Part shown: piece by piece, positions 11,497-22,141 of the stretch
Layout of the letters: the number at the start of each line of letters is the position of its first letter
Numbering within the stretch: position 1 is the stretch's first letter
Source: Solanum dulcamara
Lineage: Eukaryota; Streptophyta; Magnoliopsida; Solanales; Solanaceae
DNA length: 64,000 nt
Assembly (NCBI RefSeq): GCF_947179165.1
Contig: NC_077239.1
Span: forward strand, 32,378,134 to 32,442,133
Direction: 5' to 3'
Notes under the pieces: model-generated
The model's input: the letters and a program-made list of their open reading frames with translations, nothing else
What the model was told of the DNA's origin: nothing
The model's database searches: none
Translations under genes and position numbers: made by a program

Positions 11497-13578
11497 TGGT
11501 CTTTACTTGGAATGTCTATAGACCGTGTCTACTAGAGTCTTGTTTATCGGTGTGTTGTGCACCACATCTATAAACAAGAGGCTACAGGACATTTAGGATG
11601 TTATCTTCCTTTTTTTTAGATCGTGCGATAGAGCCTAGCCATAGGACATGAAATTCCTTTTTCTAACCTTTGGTTTCAGCTGAAGAACGATATCGACAGA
11701 AGAAAATGACGGATGATATTGGAAGCTACCTAGTATATAGGTAAGTAATGGTGTGAAGGAGGCATGCTGGATAAGGTAAGAAGATTGAAATATGATTGAA
11801 ATGTAAAGTCGAAGATTGAAGGGAAAAGTAGATAGGAAAGTGTAACGGGTGCAGTTCGAATTGGACATACGAGGTAAGTCCACTATTTTATACTATTGTT
11901 GATATTGGGCGCCCTGTGTGGCGGTGATATGAATATATATACGTTGGCCCTGTGAGGCATTTTTGTGAGGCATTTTTGGTATTTCCTGAGTGCAGGTTTG
12001 GAATAGTAAGGAATATAGAGGAAACTCTGCCGATGTTTTTTAAAAAATAAATAGAGAATGGGATATAAGGTTGTAGTATATCTTGAGAGATTGTATCCAC
12101 GGTAACAATAAGATCCAACTAAACTAGGAGTACAACTGACTTTAGGAAATAAGTAAATTGCGGTATGGGTGGTAATTAGAAGGTCGATACTGATATGGTG
12201 AGAAGAATGGTAATGGATATGAACGTCTTAAGACTGCCTGTGAGGTATTAAGGATGAGAATGATGAGGAAGTATAAGGGGGTTAAGTACGCTTGCTCCAC
12301 TAGGTGGAATTAGTCCAGAGTAAGGATCGTGAATAAAGGTTAAGAAATATTACCCCCCGAGATTGACTATGAGCAAAAAATAGTGTGAATATAATGAGGA
12401 TCATCATAAAAGTACGTAGGGCCTATTAACGAAGTAACTAAAGAATGTGATTGTGAGTAAGATTAGGAGTCAGCATCCAGTACACGATAAGGATGAAAGT
12501 GCATGAAGCAGAAAGGGATATTGTGTATATGTACCTCCATCGTGGAAAATAGTAAGACCCCTCAAGGATGAGGGAGGTAGCTCTTCAAGACCATTGATGC
12601 ATTGCGAGTCCATTAAGATGAACAAGTGATATTCACGTGTTTATAGTAAAGCTAGAAACACGTGTCATCAGAGTATAATTACCCCCGAATAGAGAATTGG
12701 ACATGATTATAAGTACTAGTGACGTACTGATTGGGATGAAGGAAATGCGGCTTCGGCTAAACTATTACATTAGTTATATGACTCGAGTACTAGTACTTGG
12801 ACTAGATTGCGTACTAGTTATTGAGAATTCTGAGCACCCCATGGTTATATTAAGGTTTTTTTACAGGGGCAACCTAAAGTATAAATGAGTTAACAGAAGG
12901 TGTAGACATGGTGCAGTATGTCAAATGTGTTGGAACAGAGTCATATATGTATTAACAGTTGAAAATAAACAGAGGATGACATGGGTAAACCCTAAAGGAT
13001 GGAAGTGGACAAGAGAAATACAAGCGTGAGAGGAAATCAAATAACACTGTCATATGTTGACAGGACCGCTTAAATTTCAAGCAACATCCCATACTGGCAA
13101 GAGTTAGCAAGAGCTCAAGGCCAATAATAAATAGATAGAAGCCGCGGTATCTGAGACCATGCGAAGAATCATAGGTGTCTATAGAAAGGGGTGAATACAA
13201 TAAGAGAGTAGGACTGAGCAAACTAAGGGCCGCAAAAAGGGTAGTAGGGCCGTGTTTGAGTAAAGATTAAATATGGCAACAACGTCATTGGTCGCTGATA
13301 TCGGGACGTATAAGTAGTAAGGAGAATAGAAAATCTCCTACAGTAGGAAAATAAGGAGACCAAAGAGTACGTAAAGGAAGAAAAGAAAGAAGTATGACAA
13401 AATAGCGTTAGCATGAGCAAGTCCTAGTGTGAAGTCGATATGTAAAGCAAGATGGGCCAGGAGACGAAAAGACTGCGTTTACCTCATACTAGTGGTATAA
13501 GAGTAGTTGTGCAACCTATGAATAGTTATATACAATATAAGACCAAGTAGAGGAGTACATGATGAAAACGAGTTATGA
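11497..13578 (+). other. T1 internal region, no recognisable coding sequence
   Basis: About 2.1 kb where gag, protease and reverse transcriptase would be expected. No frame on either strand gives recognisable capsid, zinc-knuckle or polymerase motifs, and open frames stay below 90 codons. The sequence is moderately purine-rich on the plus strand. It may be extremely eroded gag-pol or unrelated filler carried by a non-autonomous element; I cannot tell which. Confidence 0.5.
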
Positions 13579-13740
13579 TATTTAGCAGATGTTATAAAGG
13601 AATATGAAGAGAAGTTTAATCAAATGGCCAAAAAGGACACAGTCATGGTTGAATTAAAAATCTACCACGACACTATTTGTAAGAGAGAAGAAGAGAGGGC
13701 AAGGCAAAACATGAAGACTATCGAGAATATGCTAAGGTAA
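13579..13740 (+). CDS. Short charged open frame of unknown origin inside T1
   Basis: The frame is open from just after a TGA at 13576 to a TAA at 13738-13740, about 53 codons, and has no ATG at its start. It reads LADVIKEYEEKFNQMAKK and further on KREEERARQNMKTIENMLR, which is strongly charged and helix-prone and could form a short coiled coil. It does not resemble the pol motifs found 3' of it. It ends 49 bases before the 5S-like segment. It may be a relic of the gag C-terminus, a captured host exon, or chance. I do not recognise it, and I assign no function. Confidence 0.25.
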   Translation, partial: YLADVIKEYEEKFNQMAKKDTVMVELKIYHDTICKREEERARQNMKTIENMLR

Positions 13741-13789
13741 ATCTTGGGCTAAGATGAGTGCCTTCACACATTATTGCAAAGATGGCAAT

Positions 13790-13906
13790 GGAATGTGACA
13801 CGAGGACTTCCAGGGGGGTCACCCATCCTAGTACTACACTCGCCCAAGCACATTTAACTTCAAAATTTTGGTGGGATCCAGTGCGTTAGTGCTGCTATGA
13901 TTGCAC
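13790..13906 (-). pseudogene. 5S rRNA-like sequence inside the T1 internal region
   Basis: Read on the minus strand, this stretch follows plant 5S rRNA over nearly its whole length of about 119 bases. It opens with GTGCAATCATAGCAGCACTA, continues with CTGGATCCCA and AAGTTAAATGTGCTTGGGCG, and then has AGTACTAGGATGGGTGACC and GGAAGTCCTCGTGT. Most differences are C-to-T or G-to-A, and there is a small length change near the CCTCCTGGGAA-like segment. The box C part of the internal Pol III promoter looks intact; the box A part has a GC-to-AT change. Both ends lie close to the ends of mature 5S RNA, and no 5S spacer is seen beside it. It is antisense to the retroelement and is probably not a functional rRNA gene. 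Confidence 0.85.
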
Positions 13907-14239
13907 GAGATGGGAGAATCCGAACTTGCGGCAAAACAATGATACGAGATTATGTACCTAGAGTGCTATAATTTACGATAAGGGAATTGTAAAAGCGCTT
14001 AAGCAAAACAAGTAGAATTAGCCGATTACTAACAGATGGCACACTTGTATGCCACTGTTATTCAATATAATACTAGTTAATGATAAGGCAAACCACGAAA
14101 CGGCTATACAGGTCATTGTGTGAGGGGACTTCAACACAACTTGGTATCCAACTCTGATGGGCAAAAAGCAAAACCCAAAAGGCGAGGGTACCGGTTGATG
14201 TCATCTAAAGAAAGCAAGAAGTAATATACGAGGTCGAAG

Positions 14240-15285
14240 ATTCCATAACACGACCTTGGATACAAGACTCACTTTGCACTCCCTGGACAAAAAATTCTAT
14301 ATGGAATGTTATCCGCAGATTAACAAGATCAGCCCATGTTCCTTCAATCAAGGACTACCTGTCCAGTCAAGATTGTGTAAAATTATAGGTCAAGAGGGTG
14401 GTGATACTTTACAGAGTTCCCATAGCTATTGTCTTAAATGAAGAAGCCCGAGTTATAGTTAACTATTGAAGATCAGTCCAAGAAGAGATTGGGAAGACAA
14501 ATAGGTCTTCGTACACCATTGTACCCTCAGATCAAAGGATAGACTAAGCTTACTAGCTAAACACTAGAAGAGGTGTTGCGAGCCTATACGGTTGAGTCCA
14601 AAGGTAGCTTGGATAATTGCCTACTACCTGTCAAGAGCATTTACTACATAAACTATCATTCTAGTCTCCAGATGGCCCCGGAAGAGACTTGGTATGACAA
14701 AAAGAGTAGGTCATCAATTGGTGGGTTGATGTTGGTAAAACGCAACTAATGGGACTAGGCGTGGTTCAATAAGCCGTCGAGAAGGTAAAGCTTATTCAGG
14801 AGAGAGTGTTAGCAGCTCAGAGTCAACAGAAGTCATACGTAGGTAATCGATGTTGACTTCTAGAGTTTCAAGTTAATGATTGGGCATTTCCGAAGGTACC
14901 CCCCACAGAGAAAGTAATGAGATCCAGCAGGAAAGGGGACCTTAGTCCTAGATAGATTGACCTTATCAGATCCTCTACTAAATAGGCAAGGTTGCCTACG
15001 AGCTGGACTTAACAGCGAATCTGGAAGCGGTATATCCAGTCTTCCATGTATCAATGCTTTGCAAGTATGTTAGTAATCCAACCCGAGTATATCCCATAGA
15101 GAGTATCCAGGTCATAGAGGATTTATCCTATGAGAAGCAACCTATCGCCATCCTGGGTTGGTGAAGTAGAAGATTGTGAACTAAGGACGTAGCTTTCGTC
15201 AAGGTATTGTGGTGAAATAAAAATCATGAAGAGATGACCTGGGAAGCGGAGGAGGAAATGAAATGCAGGTATCTATACCTACCCC
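14240..15285 (+). pseudogene. T1 integrase, C-terminal half, heavily eroded
   Basis: Broken plus-strand frames follow a chromovirus integrase from the core to the end of pol. They read NSIW.VI.RLTRSAH near 14300, VPIAIVLNEE where the second catalytic Asp segment is expected, TLEEVLRAY and NYHSSLQMAPEE near 14570-14680, and KVKLIQERVLAAQSQQKSY near 14785-14835. The C-terminal GPF-like part at 14990-15060 includes VAYELDLT, PVFHVSMLCKYV. A final TWEAEEEM segment at about 15240 is the usual pol end of this group. Several shifts and stops interrupt it, and the segment around the second catalytic Asp is no longer recognisable as active. This places T1 with Tekay-type chromoviruses. Confidence 0.75.
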
Positions 15286-15434
15286 TTATGCTACAGGTAA
15301 TCCCAAACTTTGGGAATCTGACAGTGATGGATCGATGAAAGTATAGATTATTGCAATAGAATAGATAAACTCTCTATATAGTCTGTATAAGATCTTGAGG
15401 AAGGTTTTGGTTCACATTCAAGAATGAATGTTTT

Positions 15435-15448
15435 AAAGGGGGATAGGA
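15435..15448 (+). other. T1 polypurine tract
   Basis: AAAGGGGGATAGGA lies directly before the TG start of the 3' LTR. It serves as plus-strand DNA primer in LTR retroelements and sets the LTR start at 15449. Confidence 0.8.
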
Positions 15449-15898
15449 TGTTACACCCCGTACTTTTGTACCTTGGAACGCATTCTTAAGTCTCTTGAAA
15501 GGCTCTTAAGTTTCATGGAAGGATCGTAAGCCTCTTAAGTTTCTTAAAGTTTCCTAAAGTTTCTTAAAGCTTCTAAAAGCTTCTTAAGACTTCTTGAGAA
15601 CTCTTAATCTTCTTAAGAGTTGCCATTTGAGCCGGATAATCTATAATGCTATCAAACAACTCTAAGGAAAGGAGAATGCGATACCCCATAGTAGAGAAGA
15701 TTGGAAATAGAGTTATAAGAATTTGGAAGAATTTGGAGACTAAATGATGAGTCGTAGGACACGACTTATTTACGTAAGCTACCAACTTGGAAATCTTATA
15801 TACTTAACCTACTAGATTACATACCAATCTTACGTAGAAAGGATTACATAGGTTCATAAAGTAAAATGAGATTACAAACTCACGAGGGGGAGAAGAAA

Positions 15899-16022
15899 GT
15901 GCCACGTGGCAGCATAAGAGTGCCACATGGTAGAATGAGAGTGCCATGTGGAAGCATGAGAGAGTTCCACATGACAGAAGCCATAGCAAGTGTGGTGGAA
16001 CCCCCACATGCCACGTGGCAGC
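15899..16022 (+). promoter_or_regulatory. G-box-like array in U3 of the T1 3' LTR
   Basis: Four units of about 20-21 bases (15899-15976) read GTGCCACGTGGCAGCAT or close variants, and a further perfect copy lies at 16010-16024. GCCACGTGGC is a full palindrome containing the CACGTG G-box. The 5' LTR keeps only degraded versions near 7608-7650, so copies have either been gained here or lost there. Confidence 0.65.
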
Positions 16023-16058
16023 ATGTGATTGGAGGAAAGAGGTGTGTTGGCCCAATGA

Positions 16059-16152
16059 GTGATTGACACATGTCACCACTTAGGGGTTGACACGTATCAC
16101 CCCTTAGAGGTTAACACGTATCACCCCTCTTAGGTGGACTATATATATATAT
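16059..16152 (+). promoter_or_regulatory. ACGT palindrome array and TATA box of the T1 3' LTR
   Basis: Three units of 24-27 bases centred on TGACACATGTCA or TAACACGTATCA lie directly before CTATATATATATAT (16139-16152). The order and spacing equal those of the 5' LTR at 7721-7838, where four units are present. Confidence 0.7.
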
Positions 16153-18019
16153 GTGTCTTATGACTTATTAAAGTTCCATACTTATCTAGAAAATTCAAGA
16201 ACAAGAAAGAAGAGAAGAGAAGAAACTAGAGAGGGAGAGAGCTACGATTTTGGAAGGAAAAAAAGGTGAGTTCTTCGATTTCATTCCATAAATTAATTAT
16301 CTAGGGTGTACCAAGATGTTATGAAGGTGTTATTAATTAAAAGTTATGGTTTGGATCATCCCAAAACATTAGCAAACAGCCACGAAGTTTTAGGCATGCT
16401 AAAGGAACTTCGGAGGTAAGTTTCGATGAGTTTGACGAGTTTTGGGAAAGGTAAGGGCTTTCCTTTCAAATTGGAGTTTATGATGATTTTATGAGGTATA
16501 TTAAATGTCTTAAATAAGGTTTGAATTTGAAAAGTTGCATAAGGATGCTTGAAGTTAGAAAAAAACTAAATTGAAGTGGTTGTAGCTAAATTGAAGTTGA
16601 GTAGTGGGTTGTCGTTGTGGTGCTGCGGGAGCAGCTTTTTGGGTTGAGTGATGCGGGACTTTAAAGTATTTTAAAAAGGGTTTGGGTTCTTTTGGTTTCA
16701 GCCAAACGAACCTCCAATTGGTATGGTTAAAGATTTTGTGAAATAAAGATTAAAACCTCTGTTATCATATCGTAGTTTTGAGCTAGTTGTTTGGACTTGT
16801 ATTGTGTAATGTTGAGGTGGTTTACTTGTATATATTCTTTTGGTTGTTCTTTTTGGTATGGTTGTTGATACTTTGGTCTAGTTTAAATCTCGGGGATGTT
16901 GAAGTTACAGGAGAAATGCTGCCCGATTTTTGGTAGCATCGGAACGAGTAACAAACTAGTCGAGGGTAATGGATAAGGAAATGAATCCTATTAGTACTTG
17001 GTTGTAGAGTGGGATATTGGACAGTAAAAGGCTATTACTCTTAGTATTACTTTTATGTCAAATAGGTTAAGGAGGTATCAAGGCAAGTCGGATTTCAATT
17101 ATTCCTAAAAAAGGTATGTGAAGCTTTCTCTTGGCATGTCTTCGGTAGAAGTATGTGAAGCTATCCTTCTTTTCTTTTGGCATGTCTTAGCCTTAAGTGA
17201 TTGATATATGAAATGTGGGGATAATTCCATTCATAGAACCCCAAGTATGACTCATAAGTCTTATTCACTTCTCGATGGTAGAATTCCTATACTAGTTGAG
17301 TTATTGCCTCTCAAGGCTTCTATATGGTGGATAGTAGTAAGTATGTGAAGTTATCTCCTTTATCTTGGCATGTTTTGGCATAAGTACATCGATATACCCT
17401 TATTTCCTCTTGATATGTATTTGACATAAGTGTGGTTCTATGATGGTAAGGTAATGCAATAATAAGGTTATGATACCGAGCCCTTGACGGGCCGGGTATG
17501 ATATATGTAAATGATGACTCCTTTAGGAAAAGTAGAGGCTAGGTAAAGCTTATTCTTTCTCTTTATTTGGCATGTCCTAATTGTAAGTAAAATGTGATAT
17601 GAGCTCTGGGGTAACTCCACTTTTAAGTCCTAAATATAATTTGTATCTCTTATTCACTTCTGAATGTCAAACTCTTGTAGTAAGTTGAACTACTTTCTTT
17701 GAACTCCATAGGTTGAGAAGTACTGGATGGACAAGCTCCTAGTCCTAAGGACTATGTGATGATGGGTATCCCTGATTCTATGAACAGTTAGTATTACTTT
17801 AGAACATGTATAGGGTCCCCGAGGTCCTTATTGATATAGGCCTCAATGACATTTAGAAGGCACTCGAGATGGCTACACTACTATTCTGGTCCTCAAACAA
17901 TAGCATAATCTTTTTACATTGTTGAGTCTCTGATAATGATTTAGATTGTATATGGTTACTCACTACTTTATTCGTGTGTACTATAATACATCTTTCATCG
18001 AGTCTCGGGCCGGATATAA

Positions 18020-18276
18020 TATAATTATTATTATATAATATATGGATCATGCCGAACATTCCTCGGCATTACTATATGATATGTGGATCAGACCGAATGT
18101 TCCTCAGCATCACTATATAATACATGGATCGGATCGAACATTCCTCGACATTACTATATGATATGTGGATCGATCCATCATTCCTCGATATTATTATATG
18201 ATGTGCGGATCGGGTCATACGTTCCTCAGCATGTACTTACTATATTTATGGATCGGGCTGTATATTCCACAACGCT
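18020..18276 (+). repeat. 41-bp minisatellite in the T1 3' LTR
   Basis: This has the same unit and position as the array in the 5' LTR (CTCGGCATTACTATATGA, GTGGATCGG), with about five units of 40-42 bases. The presence of the array in both LTRs shows that it predates the insertion. Confidence 0.75.
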
Positions 18277-18917
18277 AATAATATATATGTGCTTATGATG
18301 ACAGAATGATGTAGATGGTAAACCCAGACCCCTACCGGGCTGGGCACAGTACATGATGGTAATATGTATGACTTTCTTTTATACGATGCGAGTACAGTAA
18401 ATGGTTAAATATTATACTTTCCCCCTGCATCCCTACGCCAACTGTAATTTCCTTATGATGTATTTGCTTTACATACTCAGTACATATGTTGTACTGACCC
18501 CCCTTTCTCGGGCGAGGGGCTGCATTCATGCCCACAGGTACAGATACACACCTTGAGGATCCGTCAGCGTAGGAGTTCCACTCAACAGTTCAGAAGCGCT
18601 CCATAGTGCCAGAGCCTAGTTTTGGTATTAACCCTCGATATATATATTTATTTGTTCACGGGTACGATGGAGGCCTTGTCCTGCCTTATGTTACTGTTCT
18701 TACTCTTAGAGGTCTGTAGACATGTATGCGGATTGTGTATGGGTTGTATATGCATGTATGTACCATGGTGCCTGTGATAAGACTCACCGGCTTATAGATT
18801 ATCCTACCTGTTGATGTGCTATAACTTAAACAGAGGAAACATTTACTTACAGATAGCAGGGATATATTCGTGCCCAATTTGGACACCCGTCATGGCCTAT
18901 GGAATTGGGTCGTGATA

Positions 18918-20532
18918 TGTTATCTAAAATAAAAGACTAAATAATATTTAATTAATACAATTGGGCTATTTATAGAGTCTAAAAAAATGACGCGATCAAA
19001 TTTAAGGTGTCAGGTCTGCGTCACAGTCTTGCTCCCTCGTTTGAGATCTGAAAAATTCTAGCATTCTCCATGACGCGGCCTTAACAAGGACTCCATTGTT
19101 TAAGGAATCGATGCCAATTATAACTTCCTAGGTTTGCGATGTAAAACTTCTTCTATATTCCCTTTTTCACTTGGCTTTAGCCTTTTTTTCTCGTCTCTCG
19201 CGTCCTTCTTGAGCGTGATTTTTGTTCTTCTCCTTTTTTTTATCTTCTTTTACCCAGATTTCATTGTACAAAATCTCTTATCACATTTGTTAGCCCAAAT
19301 TACATAAATATACCAAAAAATAATCAATGACAAGGATTTTTCTCTCAAACTTAGCTAAAATTACGGGTTGAACATGGTAAATGGGCATACAAATACGTCC
19401 AAGATCAAAGGGATTCACGGACCATGCAGTGACTTCCAAAACCAAGGCTTCAGGGAATTCCCTGATTTTTTCTAAGTGTTGGTACCATGTAAAACACCAT
19501 GGACTATGATGAAGTTCATGGTTTGTAATGCCTTCCGTGATCTTACACTTAGTGAAATCTCAGATATAGAGACAACAGGTCTCCACCACAGGATGTGAAG
19601 TGAATTACGGTTCGTGGTGAAGGTCGTCATCCCCAACCTCACACTAGTCTGCCATTGTCGAACCTCTTAGAATTTCAAACTCAATACCCAACACTCACAT
19701 TCAGTCACCTTTAGCACATTTAACCACACAATTAGTTTAACACTCATTAGTAGCTCATGTTTCATCTATTAGAAGCAAGGATTAACCAACAAGTCAAGTT
19801 ATCAATCACACCATTCCCACATAATTTTCACAATAGTGGATACACCTAATTCAATTACCCCAAGTAATTAAGCACACATGAGCACCACCACGACCTAACC
19901 CTCAATTCACATCAAACCAAAGGAGTTCAAGGGTATACTAACTTTCTCAATTTCTTGACACTATTTGATCATTACAGAGAATGGAGATGGACGAGTATGG
20001 GGTTTTAGACTTCATAATACACTAGTATCAATTCAAATCAATGGGAGTGTGAGGGGTTGGTGCAAAACTTGGGATCAAAGGTTTTTTTTCTTTGCTTTAT
20101 AGTGGAGATGATGGGAATGGCCCATATTTGTGTGGAAATAGGTAAAAAACAAATTACCCTATGCAATAATTGGAATCTAGTAAAAATTGGGTTAGGCATA
20201 AAATTAATTAGCTACTTTGGTTTCACGCTTGTGATGATTGCTCGTGAAGAGGACCATGAGCCGTATTTCCCTTCGTGGTTCTAGACTTCGAGAAAAAGAT
20301 GAAAAATCTAACCTAGGGTTCATGGAAGGATAAATAGTTCGTGAAGCTCATCACGGGGTGTAAACCCTATCGTGAACCTGAAGCTCATTTAGCATATATC
20401 CATCATGCCTCTTCACCACGGGTTGTGGTGCCCTATATAGTCCTTATAGGTGCCCGTGGTGGAGTGCCTTGTCCAATTTTTTAGTTTTTTCTCCTCTTTT
20501 GCAAACTTGAACTCACAGAACAGATCGTGACA
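18918..20532 (-). repeat. Element A LTR, distal (U3) part
   Basis: The sequence continues the LTR of A beyond T1, starting with the T1 target duplication. It has no gene. A minus-strand TATA box at 18966-18975 reads towards the 6316-7174 segment. The LTR probably starts at 20532, where the minus strand reads TGTCACGATC. Between 19000 and 20480 it holds many short CCACGG/TTCGTGG-type motifs in both orientations. The frame at 20057-20284 matches nothing known. Confidence 0.6.
18966..18975 (-). promoter_or_regulatory. TATA box of the element A LTR
   Basis: The minus strand reads CTATAAATAG. T1 inserted about 48 bases downstream of it, near the expected transcription start. Confidence 0.6.
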
Positions 20533-20769
20533 CTATAAAAACATAAGCAAATTTGACCTATCTATTAAGAATACAATCCTTAAGTTGTTTCCCAAGTAGC
20601 ACTTGATTTAACATCACAGCACGATGTTGGTCACTTTACTATTCAAATTTGCCTCCCATGCAACACCTGATTTAATGTCGCGACATGAACCAGGTGACTT
20701 GACCATTTAGTTTTCATCAAAATGGAGCTTCTCGACTGATCTTGATTCCTCATTGGTTCGCAAGTATAG
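20533..20769 (-). other. Element B 3' untranslated region
   Basis: This stretch lies between the end of the B integrase and the presumed LTR. It contains the segment TTTCCCAAGTAGCACTTGA and a second similar one (CCTCCCATGCAACACCTGA) about 70 bases on, an imperfect direct repeat. No coding sequence and no clear polypurine tract are seen. Confidence 0.4.
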
Positions 20770-21607
20770 ATTGACACACTGTCAATTTACCTTGAACTTA
20801 CGCCCATATTGTGCTTCGATCTCAAGTGAATTATGTGGGAACACTCTTGATATAGTTAAAGGGCCAGACCACTTGGACTTTAACTTATTTGGAAACAATC
20901 TCACTCTAGAGTTGAACAATAACACAATCACAAGGATAGAACTCTCGCTTCTCGATATGCTGATCATGATATAACTTCATGCACTCTCTATATAGAGATT
21001 CTCTCTCATATGCTCTTAGAAGGAACTCATTTATCTCATTCATCTGCTCCAACCTCATAATTGTAGCTTCTCTCCATTTGAGATTTAGTTTCTTTTGTGC
21101 CCATAATACCTTGTGTTCTAGCTCCTCAATCAAATGATATGCCTTTCCAAAAAATAATTGATATGGTGACATACCAATGGGTGTTTTGAAAGTAGTCTGA
21201 TATGCTCATACTTCATCATCAAGCTTCCTTGACCAGTCCATTTTATTTGCATTCACAAACTTAGCCAAAATCTCTTTGATCTCTCTGTTGGGCTCTTCAA
21301 TATTCCCACTCGAATGAGGATGATATGGAGTAACTATGTTATGTTGCTTTACATCGTATTTAGCCAATAGAGTGTGAAAGATCTTGTTATAGAAATTGGA
21401 CCCCCCTATCACTGATAATTTCTCCCAAAGTGCCAAACTTGGAGAAGATGTTCTTTTTCAGAAAACCAGTTACACTCTTACTCTGATTTTCTACTATGGA
21501 CACAACTTCCACACACTTGGAGACGTAGTCAAATAAAACCAGGATATACTTTATACCATATGATCTCACAAATGGTACCATGAAATCAATACCTAAGACA
21601 TGAAAAA
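20770..21607 (-). pseudogene. Element B (Athila-type): integrase core and C-terminal domain
   Basis: Overlapping minus-strand frames give the core from FHVLGIDFMVPF (first catalytic Asp) to EIISD (second Asp), then PYHPHSSGNIEEPNREIKE with the catalytic Glu. [33 protein letters not shown] and [20 protein letters not shown] follow. This order is characteristic of Athila integrases. A one-base change of length in the G run near 21403 shifts the frame straight after the second Asp, and another shift lies near 20930. The T2 solo LTR interrupts the N-terminal side at 21607. The DDE residues survive but the protein cannot be made. Confidence 0.85.
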
Positions 21608-22096
21608 TGTTACACCCTACACTCTCAAGCTCGGAATGTCTCTTAAGTTCTTTAAAAATTATCATTTAATCCAGATAAGCTACGACACTATCAAACGACT
21701 CCAAGGAAAGTAGAATGTGATACCCTATAGTAGAGAAGGTCTGAAATAGAGTCATAAGAATCTAGAAGGAATTGGAGGCCAAGTAATGAGTCGTAGGACT
21801 CGATTTACCTACATAAGCTACTAATTTAGAAGTCATATACACTTGAGTTGCTTAAGGACATACCAAGCTTACATAGCATGGATTACATAGGCTCCTAAAA
21901 TAAGATGAGAGTACGAACCCGCGAGGAAGGGGAAAATACAATACGTAGCAGCCAATGGGGGAGCAACACGTGGCAGCACCTCAAGCAAGCAGGTGATGCA
22001 CCTACTTAGGGTCAAGTAGGTGATGCATCTGCTTGGGGGTGGACCCCACTGCCATGTGGCAGCCCCTAGTTAGCAGTATGATACGGTGGCCAATTA

Positions 22097-22141
22097 TGGC
22101 TTGACACATGTCACCCTAAGGGTCTGACACGTGTCACCTCC
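22097..22141 (+). promoter_or_regulatory. Two-unit ACGT palindrome array in T2
   Basis: GGCTTGACACATGTCACC and GGTCTGACACGTGTCACC follow each other, the same motif as in T1 but with fewer copies. A TATTTATG stretch about 20 bases further on is the likely TATA element. Confidence 0.6.

Larger units (their letters stand above)
7175..18917 (+). mobile_element. T1: 11.7 kb long-LTR chromovirus (Tekay/Del-type), degenerate
   Basis: The two LTRs are direct repeats (7175-11481 and 15449-18917). A methionine-tRNA-type primer site lies at 11486, a purine tract (AAAGGGGGA) at 15435-15443, and near-identical 5-bp flanks are present: TGTTC at 7170-7174 and TGTTA at 18918-18922. The terminal dinucleotides have decayed from TG/CA to TA at the outer ends of both LTRs. 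The internal region is only 4.0 kb. It holds an eroded integrase C-terminal half but no readable gag, protease or reverse transcriptase, so T1 is a non-autonomous or heavily deleted copy. By eye the LTRs agree at roughly nine bases in ten, which indicates an old insertion. T1 landed in the LTR of element A. Confidence 0.88.
15449..18917 (+). repeat. T1 3' LTR
   Basis: The LTR starts TGTTACACCCCG and ends GGGTCGTGATA, matching the 5' LTR but without its 882-bp duplication. It carries a four-unit GCCACRTGGC array (15899-15980), a three-unit ACGT palindrome array (16059-16135), a TATA box (16139-16152) and the 41-bp minisatellite (about 18020-18276). Open frames such as 15866-16066 lie across the repeat arrays and are not genes. 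Confidence 0.88.

Noticed and set aside
12697..12888. Short frame in the T1 internal region as a possible gag piece
   Set aside because: No capsid or knuckle motif and no continuation in neighbouring frames.
15804..16079. Overlapping Cys- and His-rich frames in the T1 3' LTR and similar ones at 7509-7805
   Set aside because: They are translations of the palindrome arrays in all frames.
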